DNA from: Nakamurella panacisegetis
GTDB lineage: Bacteria; Actinomycetota; Actinomycetes; Mycobacteriales; Nakamurellaceae
Reading direction: 5' to 3'
Length of the DNA: 64,000 nucleotides
NCBI RefSeq assembly: GCF_900104535.1
Contig: NZ_LT629710.1
Coordinates: 1,674,001-1,738,000 of the forward strand
This document shows positions 18,534-30,972 of the stretch, in pieces (the stretch's first letter is position 1; each line of letters opens with the position of its first letter). The position numbers and the translations under genes were made by a program. A model generated the notes under the pieces. The model ran no database searches and was not told the origin of the DNA. It saw only the letters and a program-made list of their open reading frames with translations.

Positions 18534-19820
18534 TCACCGGGGCTCGGCGGCCACGCAGGCTCTGGCCCGGGCCAACGACATCTCCCGTTCCCGGGCGTTA
18601 CGGGTCAGTTGCGCCGCACGTTCGAACTCGGCTCTGGCCTCCTCGAACCGGCCCAACTTGTACAGCAGATCACCGCGGACACTGTTCAGCAGGTGGTAGC
18701 GCGGCAACGCGGAATCGTCGACCAGCTGGTCGACCAGCTCGAGCCCGGCCAGCGGACCGTAGGCCATGCCCAGCGCGACCGCGCGGTTCAGCTCCACCAC
18801 CGGGGAGCCGACCAATACGGCGAGTTCCGTGTACAGGTCGGCCATGTGGCGCCAGTCCGTGTCCTCGGCCGTGGCCGCTCGTGCATGGGCGGCGGCGATC
18901 GCGGCCTGCAGCAGGTAAGGACCGCGGACCGGGGCCAGCCCTTCGGCCCGGGAGAGCGCGTCCAGCCCGCGGGTGATGGCTGACCGATCCCAGTCCGCCC
19001 GGTTCTGGTCGAGCAGCAGCACCGGCTCACCGGCCAGCCCGACCCGGGCCGACTGGCGGGACGACTGGATCTCCATCAGCGCGACCAGACCCAGGACGTC
19101 CGGTTCCGACGGCAGCAGCCCGGCCAGGGTTCGACCCAGGCGCAGCGCATCGTCACAGAGATCCGGTCGCATCCAGTCGTCGCTGGACGTCGCCGAGTAA
19201 CCCTCGTTGTAGATGAGGTAGACCACCTGCAGGACGGACGGCAGCCGCTCGAGGAAGTCCGCGCCCCGCGGAACCTCGAACGGCACCGCGGCGGTGGACA
19301 GCGCCTTCTTGGCCCGGACGATCCGTTGCGCGACGGTGGATTCCGGGACCAGGAAGGCCCGGGCGATCTCATCCGTGGTCAGGCCTCCGACCACTTTCAG
19401 AGTCAGCGCCACCCGGGCCGACAGGCCCAGCACCGGGTGGCACGCGGTGAACATCAAGCGGAGCAGGTTGTCGCCGAGATCGTGATCCAGGGCGGCGTCG
19501 GGGTCTTCGGTCACCGCTTCCGCCTTCGGATCCGACTCGCGACTGATCAACGCAAATTTCCGGTGCTCGCGGGAATTGCGGCGGAACAGGTCGACGGCGC
19601 GGCGCTTCCCGATCGTCGTCAACCACGCGCCCGGATTGGCCGGGACCCCGGTGACGGGCCATTGCTCCAGGGCAGCGACCATGGCGTCCTGGGCCAGTTC
19701 CTCGGCGACGCCGAGGTCGCTGCTCATCCGGGCCAGGGCGCCGACCAGACGCGGGTACTCCGACCGGAAGACGTCCTCGATCGTGACGCGGGTAGACCGG
19801 GCGGGCCGGACGTCGGGCAC
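18534..19820 (-). CDS. ECF sigma factor of the ECF42 type with C-terminal TPR-like extension
   Basis: A 428-residue sigma factor, about twice normal ECF length. Region 2 is at about residues 20-95 (VGALARMSSDLGVAEELAQDAMVAALEQWP, then NPGAWLTTIGKRRAVDLFRR). Region 4 is at about 120-190 with TDEIARAFLVPESTVAQRIVRAKKAL. The remaining 230 residues are helical and TPR-like (DUF6596 region, VYLIYNEGYSAT; RYHLLNSVRGDLLYKLGRFEEARAEFERA). ECF42 factors have no classical anti-sigma factor; the extension is needed for activity and they are found next to DGPF proteins, as here, 50 bp downstream of one. The start is GTG. Confidence 0.93.
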   Translation of the reverse strand: MPDVRPARSTRVTIEDVFRSEYPRLVGALARMSSDLGVAEELAQDAMVAALEQWPVTGVPANPGAWLTTIGKRRAVDLFRRNSREHRKFALISRESDPKAEAVTEDPDAALDHDLGDNLLRLMFTACHPVLGLSARVALTLKVVGGLTTDEIARAFLVPESTVAQRIVRAKKALSTAAVPFEVPRGADFLERLPSVLQVVYLIYNEGYSATSSDDWMRPDLCDDALRLGRTLAGLLPSEPDVLGLVALMEIQSSRQSARVGLAGEPVLLLDQNRADWDRSAITRGLDALSRAEGLAPVRGPYLLQAAIAAAHARAATAEDTDWRHMADLYTELAVLVGSPVVELNRAVALGMAYGPLAGLELVDQLVDDSALPRYHLLNSVRGDLLYKLGRFEEARAEFERAAQLTRNAREREMSLARARACVAAEPR

Positions 19821-19869
19821 GGATCGATCAGATCACTCCGCGCTGCGCCCGGCAACCACCCGGCCGCGA

Positions 19870-20277
19870 TCAGCCCTGCGGGTTCGCCTGGTGGGCCTCC
19901 AGAGCCGCTGGGTCGAAGTCCGTCGGGAAGTCGTCGTCACCCCAGATCTGCCGGATCGTGGTGTCGCCCTCCCCCACGATCGAGAGGAACTTCTTGGTCA
20001 TGGCGACGCACTCCTCCAGGGTGTCGTACTCGGTCAGCGCCCAGCCGCCGATCAGCTCCTTGGCCTCGGTGAACGGACCGTCGGTGACGGTGAACTCGCC
20101 GCCGTGGAGGCTGACCTTGGTCGTCCCGGACGCGACGGGCTTGAACGCACCGGTGGCGATGAGGTGGCCGGATGCGGTCACCTCATCGATGAACCGGCCC
20201 ATCTCAGCCATCATTTGGGGGCTGGGTGGGTCCATCGGGACCGAGTCGTCGCCCATGGTGTAGCCGAGGAATCGCAT
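19870..20277 (-). CDS. DGPF/YCII-related protein, partner of the ECF42 sigma factor
   Basis: A 135-residue protein with the YCII ferredoxin-like fold. It starts MRFLGYTMGDD and includes the hallmark VTDGPFTEAKELIGGW, with conserved Asp-Gly-Pro-Phe and the Glu that gives the family its name. The ATG has AAGGAG seven bases upstream; the longer open frame upstream is rejected. It is the first gene of an operon with the ECF42 sigma gene 50 bp later. DGPF proteins are consistent genomic partners of ECF42 and are commonly its targets; their biochemical activity is unknown. Confidence 0.92.
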   Translation of the reverse strand: MRFLGYTMGDDSVPMDPPSPQMMAEMGRFIDEVTASGHLIATGAFKPVASGTTKVSLHGGEFTVTDGPFTEAKELIGGWALTEYDTLEECVAMTKKFLSIVGEGDTTIRQIWGDDDFPTDFDPAALEAHQANPQG

Positions 20278-20586
20278 GATGTGCTCCTTGTTGGTCGGGA
20301 CGTGGTGATCAGGCGCCGGTCTCCCCGGGGACCCGGGTTCGATTCTGGCGTCTGTCCCTGCGTCGAACGAGCCGCGGACGAATCGACACGGCGCGGGCGA
20401 TTCTTTTTTCGGTCCTCTCCGGCGACTCCTCACCCGCGCGGCCGGCGCCCGCGGAATCCAACCCTCCGTCCTGCGTTGTCAGACTGGGTAACCTTCTGGG
20501 CGGAGACTCATCGGTCCGCATCCGGGCCGAGCGCTCGCCGTGGGGCCCCGCCGAGGCCGCCTGATCCGTAACCCTGAGGAATGCCA
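20278..20586. other. Divergent intergenic region between the DGPF operon and metH
   Basis: About 310 bp. It should hold promoters for both directions. I looked for a cobalamin or SAM riboswitch before metH and could not recognise conserved cores of either. A TTTTTT run at about 20405 stands out in an otherwise GC-rich stretch. No gene seen. Confidence 0.35.
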
Positions 20587-24387
<3,801 letters not shown>

Positions 24388-24403
24388 CGCCGCTCACGGC
24401 CGG

Positions 24404-24430
24404 CCGCTCGACCCGCAGGTGGGTCGGCGG
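24404..24430 (+). terminator. Probable metH terminator
   Basis: CCGC-T-CGACCC, loop GCAGGT, then GGGTCG-GCGG: a 10-bp stem with one bulged T, 17 bp after the metH stop. No T-run. Confidence 0.45.
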
Positions 24431-24444
24431 TCCGGCCGGGGCAG

Positions 24445-24936
24445 GTGCTCCGTAGCATCCCGCGGATGGGACTGTTGACGCCGCTGGCGGTTCGGATCGG
24501 CCGGATTCCCTGGCTGCCCCGCTACCTGCCGCAGATCGTCTGGGTCGACCTGTGGTTGCAGCGGCTGTCCGGTGGGCGCGTGACCCTGCTGCGGATCGCC
24601 GGACTGCCCAACCTGGTGCTCACGGTGACCGGTCGGAAGTCCGGCCGCGCCCACCTGACACCGTTGCTGTGTGTCCCCGTCGACGGGGGATTCGCCGTCG
24701 CCGGGTCGAACTTCGGGAGCCCCACCGAACCGGCCTGGGCCCTGAACCTGTTGGCCGCCGGACGGGGGTCACTGTCCTACGGCGGCGTCACCCGCGAGTT
24801 CACCTCTCACCTGGCGGTGGGCGAGGAACGGACGGCGCTCTGGCGCGAGCTGCTCGGGGTGTGGCCGAATTTCGCGCTGTACGAGCAGCGGACCACCCGG
24901 ACCATCAAGGTGTTCCGGCTGACCCCGACCGGTTGA
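24445..24936 (+). CDS. Nitroreductase-family deazaflavin (F420)-dependent oxidoreductase, Ddn-like
   Basis: A small split-barrel protein of 156-163 residues, depending on whether GTG 24445 or ATG 24466 is used; neither has a strong ribosome site. The core VLTVTGRKSGRAHLTPLLC contains the TxGRKSG(K/R)xRxTPL phosphate-binding motif of the DDN/Rv3547 group, followed by VAGSNFGSPTEPAWALNL, the FGxxxxPxWxxNL signature that binds the cofactor. The family includes the mycobacterial nitroreductase Ddn and F420H2-dependent quinone reductases. The N-terminal 40 residues are amphipathic and may touch the membrane. Confidence 0.9.
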   Translation: MLRSIPRMGLLTPLAVRIGRIPWLPRYLPQIVWVDLWLQRLSGGRVTLLRIAGLPNLVLTVTGRKSGRAHLTPLLCVPVDGGFAVAGSNFGSPTEPAWALNLLAAGRGSLSYGGVTREFTSHLAVGEERTALWRELLGVWPNFALYEQRTTRTIKVFRLTPTG

Positions 24937-25015
24937 CGGACTCGATGTATCTGCCTGACCGGATCGACGCTCTTGCCCTGCGCCCCCATCGCGCACGCCC
25001 CGAGGAGCCCACACC

Positions 25016-26152
25016 ATGCCCTTTCGCCTGGTTTCCGCGTCCGCTCAACCTCCGGCGCCATCCGAGCCGTCCCCCCGGAGCCGCCGGGCCCCAGGCTCCG
25101 GCCGGCCCCGGACCGGTGTCGCCCAGTCGGTGCGATCGAGGCGGGCCTACGCTCTGTTCCCGGTGCTCCTGACGGCGACCGTGCTGATCACCGCGTGCGG
25201 CGGGGAAGCCGGTACCGCGGTTCCCGTCGCGGCCGGGTCCGATTCCTCCTCGGCCACCCCCGAGCCGGGCAGCGCCTCCGGCGGTGGGGCCGGGTCGGAC
25301 GGCACGTACGACAAGAACCGCACCGTGAAGCTGGGCCTCCAGGTGCGGGTGGTGAACACCTATCGGGCGCCCAAGGCGACCGACGGCACCGCGATCGACG
25401 TGTGGGCGGGCTCCCCCGCGACCGGTGGACGCAGGCTCGCGACCGTCGCGTACGGCCAGGTCAGCCCGTATTTCGCACCGGAGGTGCCGGATCCGATGGG
25501 TCAGGGGGTGACCGGCCCCGCCGCCCCCTACACGCTCAGCTTCTACCCGGCCGGGGCCACCGCGGAGTCCGACGAGTTGATCAGTCAGGGGGAGGACGCC
25601 GGCCCCGGCCAGAAGCTGACGTTCGTCGTCGGGCCGGTCGATCCGACCGATACCGGCGCCCGCGGCGGCAGCGTGCGGGTCCTGGCCGACGACATCGGTT
25701 CCAAGCCCAAGCCGGGCGGCTTCACCCAGGTCACCCTGCCCAAGGTCCCGGCCGGTCAGGCCGCCCTGCTGCTCGACGCCGACGCCCTGCAGGGACGCGC
25801 CGGACTCACCGGCAACTCCTCCGGCCTGACCCCGTCGACCACCGACGGCCAATGCCTGCGCTACTTCGAGACGGACAGCAGCGGTATGGGTTACACCGGG
25901 GCGCTGCACGACATGTCGTCCTCGTCGGTCGACCTCTTCGGCGGTACCCAGTACCTGATCTACCAGGTGGCCCCGGGGAGCTCGGTCCGGGTGAATCAGC
26001 CGAAGGAGAATCAGGGCATTCCTGCTGCGTGCGGTGACCGGCCGGTCTTCGGACCGTTCGATTCACACCTCGCGGCCGGTCAGGGCAAGTACGCGTTCCT
26101 CTACGGAGCAGATCTCACCAGCGCACGGGTGGTGGTCGTCCCGGTGGGCTGA
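25016..26152 (+). CDS. Putative lipoprotein of unknown function
   Basis: The ATG has GAGGAG eight bases upstream, which supports this start even though it places about 40 charged, Pro/Arg-rich residues before the signal sequence. The hydrophobic stretch FPVLLTATVLITACGG ends in a lipobox with Cys61, so the protein is likely lipid-anchored outside the membrane. After a Ser/Gly/Pro linker, residues about 100-378 look like a mixed beta domain (VKLGLQVRVVNTYRAPK... AIDVWAG) with two later cysteines, one in DGQCLRYFE and one in IPAACGDRPVF, that may pair. I do not recognise the family. The unusually long pre-signal segment is odd; a later start near residue 35 (GTG) is possible. Confidence 0.75.
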   Translation: MPFRLVSASAQPPAPSEPSPRSRRAPGSGRPRTGVAQSVRSRRAYALFPVLLTATVLITACGGEAGTAVPVAAGSDSSSATPEPGSASGGGAGSDGTYDKNRTVKLGLQVRVVNTYRAPKATDGTAIDVWAGSPATGGRRLATVAYGQVSPYFAPEVPDPMGQGVTGPAAPYTLSFYPAGATAESDELISQGEDAGPGQKLTFVVGPVDPTDTGARGGSVRVLADDIGSKPKPGGFTQVTLPKVPAGQAALLLDADALQGRAGLTGNSSGLTPSTTDGQCLRYFETDSSGMGYTGALHDMSSSSVDLFGGTQYLIYQVAPGSSVRVNQPKENQGIPAACGDRPVFGPFDSHLAAGQGKYAFLYGADLTSARVVVVPVG

Positions 26153-26418
26153 TGTCCGAGTGCCGGCCCGTACGTCGGGCGGCGATGCAACAGATCGCGA
26201 CCGTTGTTAACATTCCGCCGTGGTGGCGCCAAACCTTCGATCGCCGGGCGACGAACCGACCAGGTGAGTCGTGCGCGAACGATGTGGCATCGGCCGCTCG
26301 GCTTCCAGACGGGGCAGTTCCGGCCCCGGGCGCGTCCGAGGGTTCACCTGACGCTGTCAGGTCGCGATGCCTGTTGTGCTCGTCGGCAGAGGTCCGGCGG
26401 GTTGCGAGGAGGCTGACG

Positions 26419-27657
26419 GTGGACCTGGTTCAACACAGCCGCCGCCAGCATGCCTCGGCCCGCCACTACATCGACAAGACCACCCACTCGGTAGCGCTCG
26501 ACGAATCGGTGCGCCTGATCGGGAATTGGTTCCAGTTCCCGATGGTCCAGGTCAATGTGCTCGACATGCGCAATCAGCACACGATCGCGGCCGTCGGGAC
26601 CCCCTTGGGAATCACGCCGCGCAGCCAGAGCCTGTGCGACCCGGTGGTGCGCGGTGGGGTGCCCGCGACGTTGGGCCAGATCGAGCGGGCGCCCGGCGTG
26701 TTCCCGCAGATCCAGTCGTACATCGGAGTGCCGATCGTCGGGCGGGAGGGGATCGTCGTCGCGACCTTGTGCCTGCTCGACACGGTCCCGCGGCTGTTCA
26801 CGGCCCGGCAGATCGGCGAACTCCAGACCCTCGCCCTGATGGTCCGCGATCAGCTGGAACTTCTGCGGCGCTTGGAACCGACGCCGGCCGGGACACCCGC
26901 ACTCACCGCCGCGCTCACCGCCGCCGTCGAAGCCGGAGAGATTATTCCGGTGTTCCAGCCGGTCGTCGGGCTCGTCGACGGCACGGTGCAGGGGCTGGAG
27001 GCATTGGCCCGGTGGCAGCACCCGACCCGCGGCCTGTTGACACCAGAGGCGTTCGTGCCGCTGGCCGAGGACTCCGAGGTCATCATCGACCTCGATCTGG
27101 CCGTCCTGCAGCAGGCCGCGGCCCATGTGGCGGGCTGGACCCGCAGGCGGCCGTATCTGCGGCTGAACGCAAACCTGTCGGCCCGGCACTTCGACCACCC
27201 GGATTGCGTCGACCGGCTCACCGACAGCGTGACGGACGCCGGGCTCTCACCGACCCAGGTGACGTTGGAAGTCACCGAGACCGCCGCGCTGGCCGCCCAT
27301 CCGGCCGACCGCAGCTTCCTCCACGAGCTGCGCGCGCGCGGTTTCCGCGTCGCACTGGACGACTTCGGCATGGGCTTCTCCTCGATCGGGCAGGTGCTCC
27401 GGCTGCCGATCGACGGCATCAAGATCGACCGACAGGTGACGGCGGCCTCGGAGACCGCCGTGGGCGAAGCCGTGTTCCGCGCGCTGCTCGGCCTTGGGGC
27501 CGACCTGGGACTGAACACGGTGGTCGAGGGAGTGGAGACGTCGGCGCAGGCCGATCGGGCGCGGAAGTCCGGCGCCGCGCAGGGGCAGGGTTACCTGTAC
27601 GCCGCGCCCCTGTTCCCGGTCGATGTGCCGGACTGTCTCGGGATCATCCACCGGTAG
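26419..27657 (+). CDS. GAF-EAL cyclic-di-GMP phosphodiesterase
   Basis: A 412-residue signalling protein. The frame is open to 26152, but GTG at 26419 follows GAGGAGG by six bases. A GAF domain covers about residues 5-150 (LIGNWFQFPMVQVNVLD, IGVPIVGREGIVVATLCLLD). The EAL domain covers about 165-410 and keeps every catalytic motif: EALARW (metal Glu), NLSARHF, LEVTETA, ALDDFGMGFSS (the two metal Asp), IKIDRQ, VVEGVET, and the final QGYLYAAPL. It should hydrolyse c-di-GMP to pGpG under control of a ligand bound to GAF. There is no GGDEF domain and no membrane segment, so it is cytosolic. Confidence 0.93.
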   Translation: MDLVQHSRRQHASARHYIDKTTHSVALDESVRLIGNWFQFPMVQVNVLDMRNQHTIAAVGTPLGITPRSQSLCDPVVRGGVPATLGQIERAPGVFPQIQSYIGVPIVGREGIVVATLCLLDTVPRLFTARQIGELQTLALMVRDQLELLRRLEPTPAGTPALTAALTAAVEAGEIIPVFQPVVGLVDGTVQGLEALARWQHPTRGLLTPEAFVPLAEDSEVIIDLDLAVLQQAAAHVAGWTRRRPYLRLNANLSARHFDHPDCVDRLTDSVTDAGLSPTQVTLEVTETAALAAHPADRSFLHELRARGFRVALDDFGMGFSSIGQVLRLPIDGIKIDRQVTAASETAVGEAVFRALLGLGADLGLNTVVEGVETSAQADRARKSGAAQGQGYLYAAPLFPVDVPDCLGIIHR

Positions 27658-27833
27658 CAACGCGGTCGATCCCGTTCAGGGGTGTCGGGTGGACCGATAG
27701 GTGCTGCGCCGAAAAGTTCTGGATCACCGATGACAAGGTCCCGGGTCCGGGCGGCGTCAATACGGGCAGAGCGTTCGTTCGAATGCTCCGCCGCCCGGTT
27801 CCGGCGGCCGGCCCACCTGTTCCTGGAGTTCCC

Positions 27834-28310
27834 ATGCACCTGAAGTCTGTCGGCCTTCGCCTGCTCGTCGTTTCCGCGGGAGCCGTCGTACTGGCCCTGT
27901 CCGGATCCCAGAGCGCCGGCGCCACCACCGTCGACTCGACCCCGACGACGTCGACCGTCCAGCCCGCGCGTACGGCCGCACCGGCGGCCGGACCGACCTC
28001 GTCCGAGCCGGCCAAGACCGCACTGACCCCGTTGGCGGCAACCAGCCCGGCGGCGGCGAGCCCGGCGGCCGTCGCCACCACTCCGACCGACCCGACGACG
28101 GCCCGCCCGGCCCGTTCCACCGGCGCCGACCCGACGCCGACGATCGACCCGAACGCGGCGCCCACGGCCGTCCCGGCCGGGTCGGGCGGTCAGGGCGCCT
28201 CGACCAGCCCCGCCACCACGGCGACCACGTTCGGTGTCGGGGCCGCCGGCTTGGCCCTGGTCGGCGTGGGTGGCGCCGGATTGCTGCGGCGCCGATCGCG
28301 CCGGGCCTGA
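27834..28310 (+). CDS. Small secreted Ala/Pro/Thr-rich protein with C-terminal membrane anchor
   Basis: A 158-residue protein whose ATG lies five bases after CTGGAG. A signal peptide (LRLLVVSAGAVVLALSGSQSAGA) is followed by a disordered segment of almost only Ala, Pro, Thr and Ser. A C-terminal hydrophobic helix (TFGVGAAGLALVGVGGAGLL) and RRRSRRA complete it. The shape is that of a sortase-sorted protein, but no LPxTG or LAxTG precedes the helix, so direct membrane anchoring is as likely. It ends 3 bp before the sortase gene, so the two are one operon and the protein may be the sortase's partner or substrate. Confidence 0.8.
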   Translation: MHLKSVGLRLLVVSAGAVVLALSGSQSAGATTVDSTPTTSTVQPARTAAPAAGPTSSEPAKTALTPLAATSPAAASPAAVATTPTDPTTARPARSTGADPTPTIDPNAAPTAVPAGSGGQGASTSPATTATTFGVGAAGLALVGVGGAGLLRRRSRRA

Positions 28311-28313
28311 TCG

Positions 28314-29081
28314 GTGCTCAAACCTGTCCATCTTCCGGCGGCGGCGGTGATCGTCGGGCTGGCGCTGGTGGCGACGGCCGGGGTGATCCTCGTTCATCGG
28401 GTGTCACCACCGACCGACGCCGGGGTGGTCCCAGGTGTGGCGGCAGTCGCTTCGTCCGAGTTGCCACCGCCCATTTCGGGCCGGTCGCCGGAGCCCGGCG
28501 GACTCCCGGCGATCGGGGCCCGACGGTCACCGTCTGCCGCAACCCACGGTCGATCGGCCCGGGACGCACCACCACCGGGTACGACCGGGCCGTCGGCGAA
28601 GGCGGCACCCTCCGCCGATCGCGATGCCGGGTCCGCCCCTGCCCCGGTACTGCTGCAGCTGCCGACGCTCCGAGTGACCGCGCCCGTGCAGCCGGTCGAC
28701 GTCGTCGGCGGCGAACTGCAGGTACCGGACGACCCACGCACGGTCGGTTGGTGGCGGGCGAGCGCTCCACCCGGTTCGCCGGTCGGGAGCACCGTCGTCG
28801 ACGGCCACATCGACTCGGCCACCGCCGGGCTCGGCGCGTTGTTTCATCTGGCCGACCTCGACCCAGGCGATGAGGTCTCGGTGCGGACCTCGGCCGGGCG
28901 GGTGGTGCCGTACACGGTCCGCGCCCGGCGGGTGTACGTGAAGTCGGCGGGCCTGCCGGCCGAGATCTTCACCCGGTCCGGGCCACCCCGGCTGGTACTG
29001 ATCAGCTGCGGCGGCCCGTTCGATGCCGCCGCCCACAGCTACCAGGACAACATCATCGTGTTCGCGACACCATCGACCTGA
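28314..29081 (+). CDS. Class F sortase
   Basis: A 255-residue membrane-anchored transpeptidase. It has an N-terminal helix (AAAVIVGLALVATAGVILV), a Pro/Ala linker to about residue 110, then a sortase beta-barrel. Catalytic His is in TVVDGHIDS and catalytic Cys in LVLISCGGPFD; the conserved Arg/Asn region follows as SYQDNIIVFA. The order His-Cys and the short barrel starting TLRVTAPVQPVDV match the class F sortases common in Actinomycetota. It starts at GTG, 3 bp after the small secreted protein. The LAYTG protein at 14420 is another possible substrate, though that motif is usually a class E target. Confidence 0.9.
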   Translation: MLKPVHLPAAAVIVGLALVATAGVILVHRVSPPTDAGVVPGVAAVASSELPPPISGRSPEPGGLPAIGARRSPSAATHGRSARDAPPPGTTGPSAKAAPSADRDAGSAPAPVLLQLPTLRVTAPVQPVDVVGGELQVPDDPRTVGWWRASAPPGSPVGSTVVDGHIDSATAGLGALFHLADLDPGDEVSVRTSAGRVVPYTVRARRVYVKSAGLPAEIFTRSGPPRLVLISCGGPFDAAAHSYQDNIIVFATPST

Positions 29082-29157
29082 ACGCCCGATCATGATGTCC
29101 TACAATCCCTCGGTCGTTGTGCGCCAACCCCTATCACCTCCCAAGGAGCCCCCCGGC

Positions 29158-29652
29158 GTGGAGTTCGAGCAGTTCCTGGACTCCGAGCTCGACGCCCTGG
29201 CCCGGTACGCCCGCGCGATCAGCGGCGACCGCGAACAGGCCCACGACATCCTGGCCGAGGCGATGATCAAGACCCAGAAGGCGTGGCCGCGCATCAACCA
29301 CGCGGAGAACCCGGTGGCCTACGTCCGACGGATCATCACCAACACGCTGATCTCGCAGCAGCGCTCCTGGGTGTCCCGGCACATCTTCACCACGCGGACC
29401 GGCGAGCTCCCGGACACGGCGGTCGCAGCCGGGTCGGCCACCCTGGAGACTCGGGACGAACTGGACCAGCGACTACGGACGCTGGCTCCCCGGCAACGCG
29501 CCGCGCTGGTACTGCGCTACTACCTCGACCTCGACGACGAAGCGATCGCGGCCGAGCTGCAGTGCTCGGTGTCCTCCGTCCGCAGCTACATCTCCCGCGG
29601 CTTGTCCGCGCTCCGCATCACCTACGACCGGCAGGATGAGCATCATGGATGA
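29158..29652 (+). CDS. SigE-family ECF RNA polymerase sigma factor
   Basis: A 164-residue sigma factor. GTG at 29158 follows AAGGAG; longer in-frame starts lack a ribosome site. Region 2 runs from FEQFLDSELDALARYARAISGDREQAHDILAEAMIKTQKAWPRI with the core-binding helix, and AYVRRIITNTLISQQRS follows. Region 4 is RTLAPRQRAALVLRYYLDLDDEAIAAELQCSVSSVRSYISRGL. This is the compact SigE-family layout with 'RAALVLRYY'. Its stop overlaps the start of the next gene by 8 bp, the usual pairing with a membrane anti-sigma protein. Confidence 0.93.
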   Translation: MEFEQFLDSELDALARYARAISGDREQAHDILAEAMIKTQKAWPRINHAENPVAYVRRIITNTLISQQRSWVSRHIFTTRTGELPDTAVAAGSATLETRDELDQRLRTLAPRQRAALVLRYYLDLDDEAIAAELQCSVSSVRSYISRGLSALRITYDRQDEHHG

Positions 29653-30256
29653 GGACGATCTGCGTCGTCACCTGCGGGATCTCACCGACCACGACCGTCC
29701 GGGCACCGACGACATCCGGGCCGCGCTGACCGCCGGCCGCACCCAGGACCACCGGGTGCGGCAGCGGTGGGCCATGGCCGCGGTCGCCGCCGCCGTCATC
29801 CTGGTGTCGGGCGGCATCACGCTGGTCGCCACCCGGCCCGACCGGCCGGACGGGCCGGCTGGGCGCCCCACCGTGTCCGGCCGCCCGTCGTCCTCCGGCC
29901 CGCACACCACCCCGCAGACCACCGGCCAGGTGTCCGCCCCGACCCGGGCGCCGTCGTCCTCGGCCACCCCGTCGGCCGAGGCGGTGCCCCCGGTCCGCTC
30001 GTCCGCGGCCACGCCGTCGACCGTCGTCAGCACGCCGCCCCGGGCGGTGCCGGCTCGTTCGACGAGTGCCACCGCACGATCGACGGCCACCGGTCGACCG
30101 GGCACCCCCGACACGACGGCCGAACGGACACCGACGCAGACGTCCACCTCGACGCCCGCCGCCCGCCGCGTCGGCCCGACGCCGGGCACCTCCCTCTCGG
30201 GCGCACCCAACCCGACCGCCACGTCGGGGTCGACGACCACCCGCACCGCCGGGTGA
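29645..30256 (+). CDS. Single-pass membrane protein, likely anti-sigma factor for the upstream SigE-family sigma
   Basis: A 203-residue protein overlapping the sigma gene, so the two are translationally coupled. The cytosolic N-terminus (DEDDLRRHLRDLTDHDRPGTDDIRAALTAGR) resembles the N-terminal segment of proteins next to SigE-family sigmas. One membrane helix follows (WAMAAVAAAVILVSGGITLV, about residues 42-62). The outer part is about 130 residues of disordered Pro/Ser/Thr/Ala. No zinc anti-sigma HxxxCxxC motif is visible. Function is inferred from position and topology; an ATG three codons earlier (29636) is also open. Confidence 0.7.
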   Translation: MDEDDLRRHLRDLTDHDRPGTDDIRAALTAGRTQDHRVRQRWAMAAVAAAVILVSGGITLVATRPDRPDGPAGRPTVSGRPSSSGPHTTPQTTGQVSAPTRAPSSSATPSAEAVPPVRSSAATPSTVVSTPPRAVPARSTSATARSTATGRPGTPDTTAERTPTQTSTSTPAARRVGPTPGTSLSGAPNPTATSGSTTTRTAG

Positions 30257-30296
30257 GCACGATCGACCGATCCCCCGAGCGCGCCCGCAGCCGCCG

Positions 30297-30800
30297 CTAC
30301 CTCGTGGTGGGGCGCCCGACCGTCTGAGCGACCGGTGCCGGCCCACCGTCCGGCGTGATCTCCCCGGCCCCCGAACCGGCATCGGCTGGCGCCACCTTGT
30401 CCAGCAGCTCGGCCAGCAGCGCGCGCTCACGGTCGTCGAGGTCGGCGAACAACCGTTCCCCGGCCTGCGCCCGAGCCGCGGCCATCTCGCGCTGTAGATC
30501 CTCACCCTGAGCGGTCAGCCGGACCAGGATCGATCGTCGGTTGTCGGGGTCGATCGCCCGCTCGACCAGACCGGCCTCCTCCAGCGCGCCGACCAGGCTC
30601 GTCGCCGAGCGCGGCACGATGCCCATCCTGGTGGCCAGCTCGCCCATCCGCCACGGACCGTCCCCGCGTGCGACGAGGCGCAGCATCCGCTCCTGGGCGG
30701 GCGTCAAACCCAGCGGCGCCAACGACTTGGCCGACGCCCGACGCAGCCGATGCGCCGAGCGCATCAACCGTTCGACCAGCTCGGCGTTGCTCACGCTCAC
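30297..30800 (-). CDS. MarR family transcriptional regulator
   Basis: A 167-residue winged-helix protein. GTG at 30800 has GGTGAGG five bases upstream; the longer frame to 30890 would run through the promoter palindromes. DNA-binding region: PAQERMLRLVARGDGPWRMGELATRMGIVPRSATSLVGALEEAGLVER, then the wing IDPDNRRSILVRLTAQG with the conserved Asp-x-x-Arg-Arg. It is divergent from an ABC exporter, with two palindromes between them. The classic arrangement is a drug-sensing repressor of the exporter and of itself. Confidence 0.92.
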   Translation of the reverse strand: MSVSNAELVERLMRSAHRLRRASAKSLAPLGLTPAQERMLRLVARGDGPWRMGELATRMGIVPRSATSLVGALEEAGLVERAIDPDNRRSILVRLTAQGEDLQREMAAARAQAGERLFADLDDRERALLAELLDKVAPADAGSGAGEITPDGGPAPVAQTVGRPTTR

Positions 30801-30875
30801 CGGAACCTCACCCTCTCCTGAACCTCCAACGGACGGGAACAGACCGTACCGGTCCGACGTTGATTGTGTCATCTG

Positions 30876-30911
30876 CTCACTGTGAGGCAAACTCAGTATG
30901 AGCTATACTCA
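30876..30911. promoter_or_regulatory. Putative MarR operators between marR and the ABC exporter
   Basis: Two symmetric sites. CTCAC-T-GTGAG at 30876-30886 is perfect. TCAGTAT-GAGCT-ATACTCA at 30893-30911 matches in six of seven arm positions and overlaps TATACT (30904-30909), a good -10 for the exporter. A repressor bound here would block that promoter. Confidence 0.6.
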
Positions 30912-30972
30912 CCGAGTGTTCAATCCTCGGACCGGCCCCCTGCCCATGTAGACCAAGAAGAAGGGAGTGCCC

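Noticed and set aside
20318..20345. tRNA-like T-arm (GGGTTCGATTC)
   Set aside because: The flanking arms do not pair, and no D-arm, anticodon arm or acceptor stem is found within 80 bases.
20278..20586. Cobalamin or SAM riboswitch before metH
   Set aside because: I could not find the conserved cores of either class. A covariance-model search would decide.
27834..28310. LPxTG cell-wall anchor on the small secreted protein
   Set aside because: No LPxTG, LAxTG or close variant precedes the C-terminal helix.
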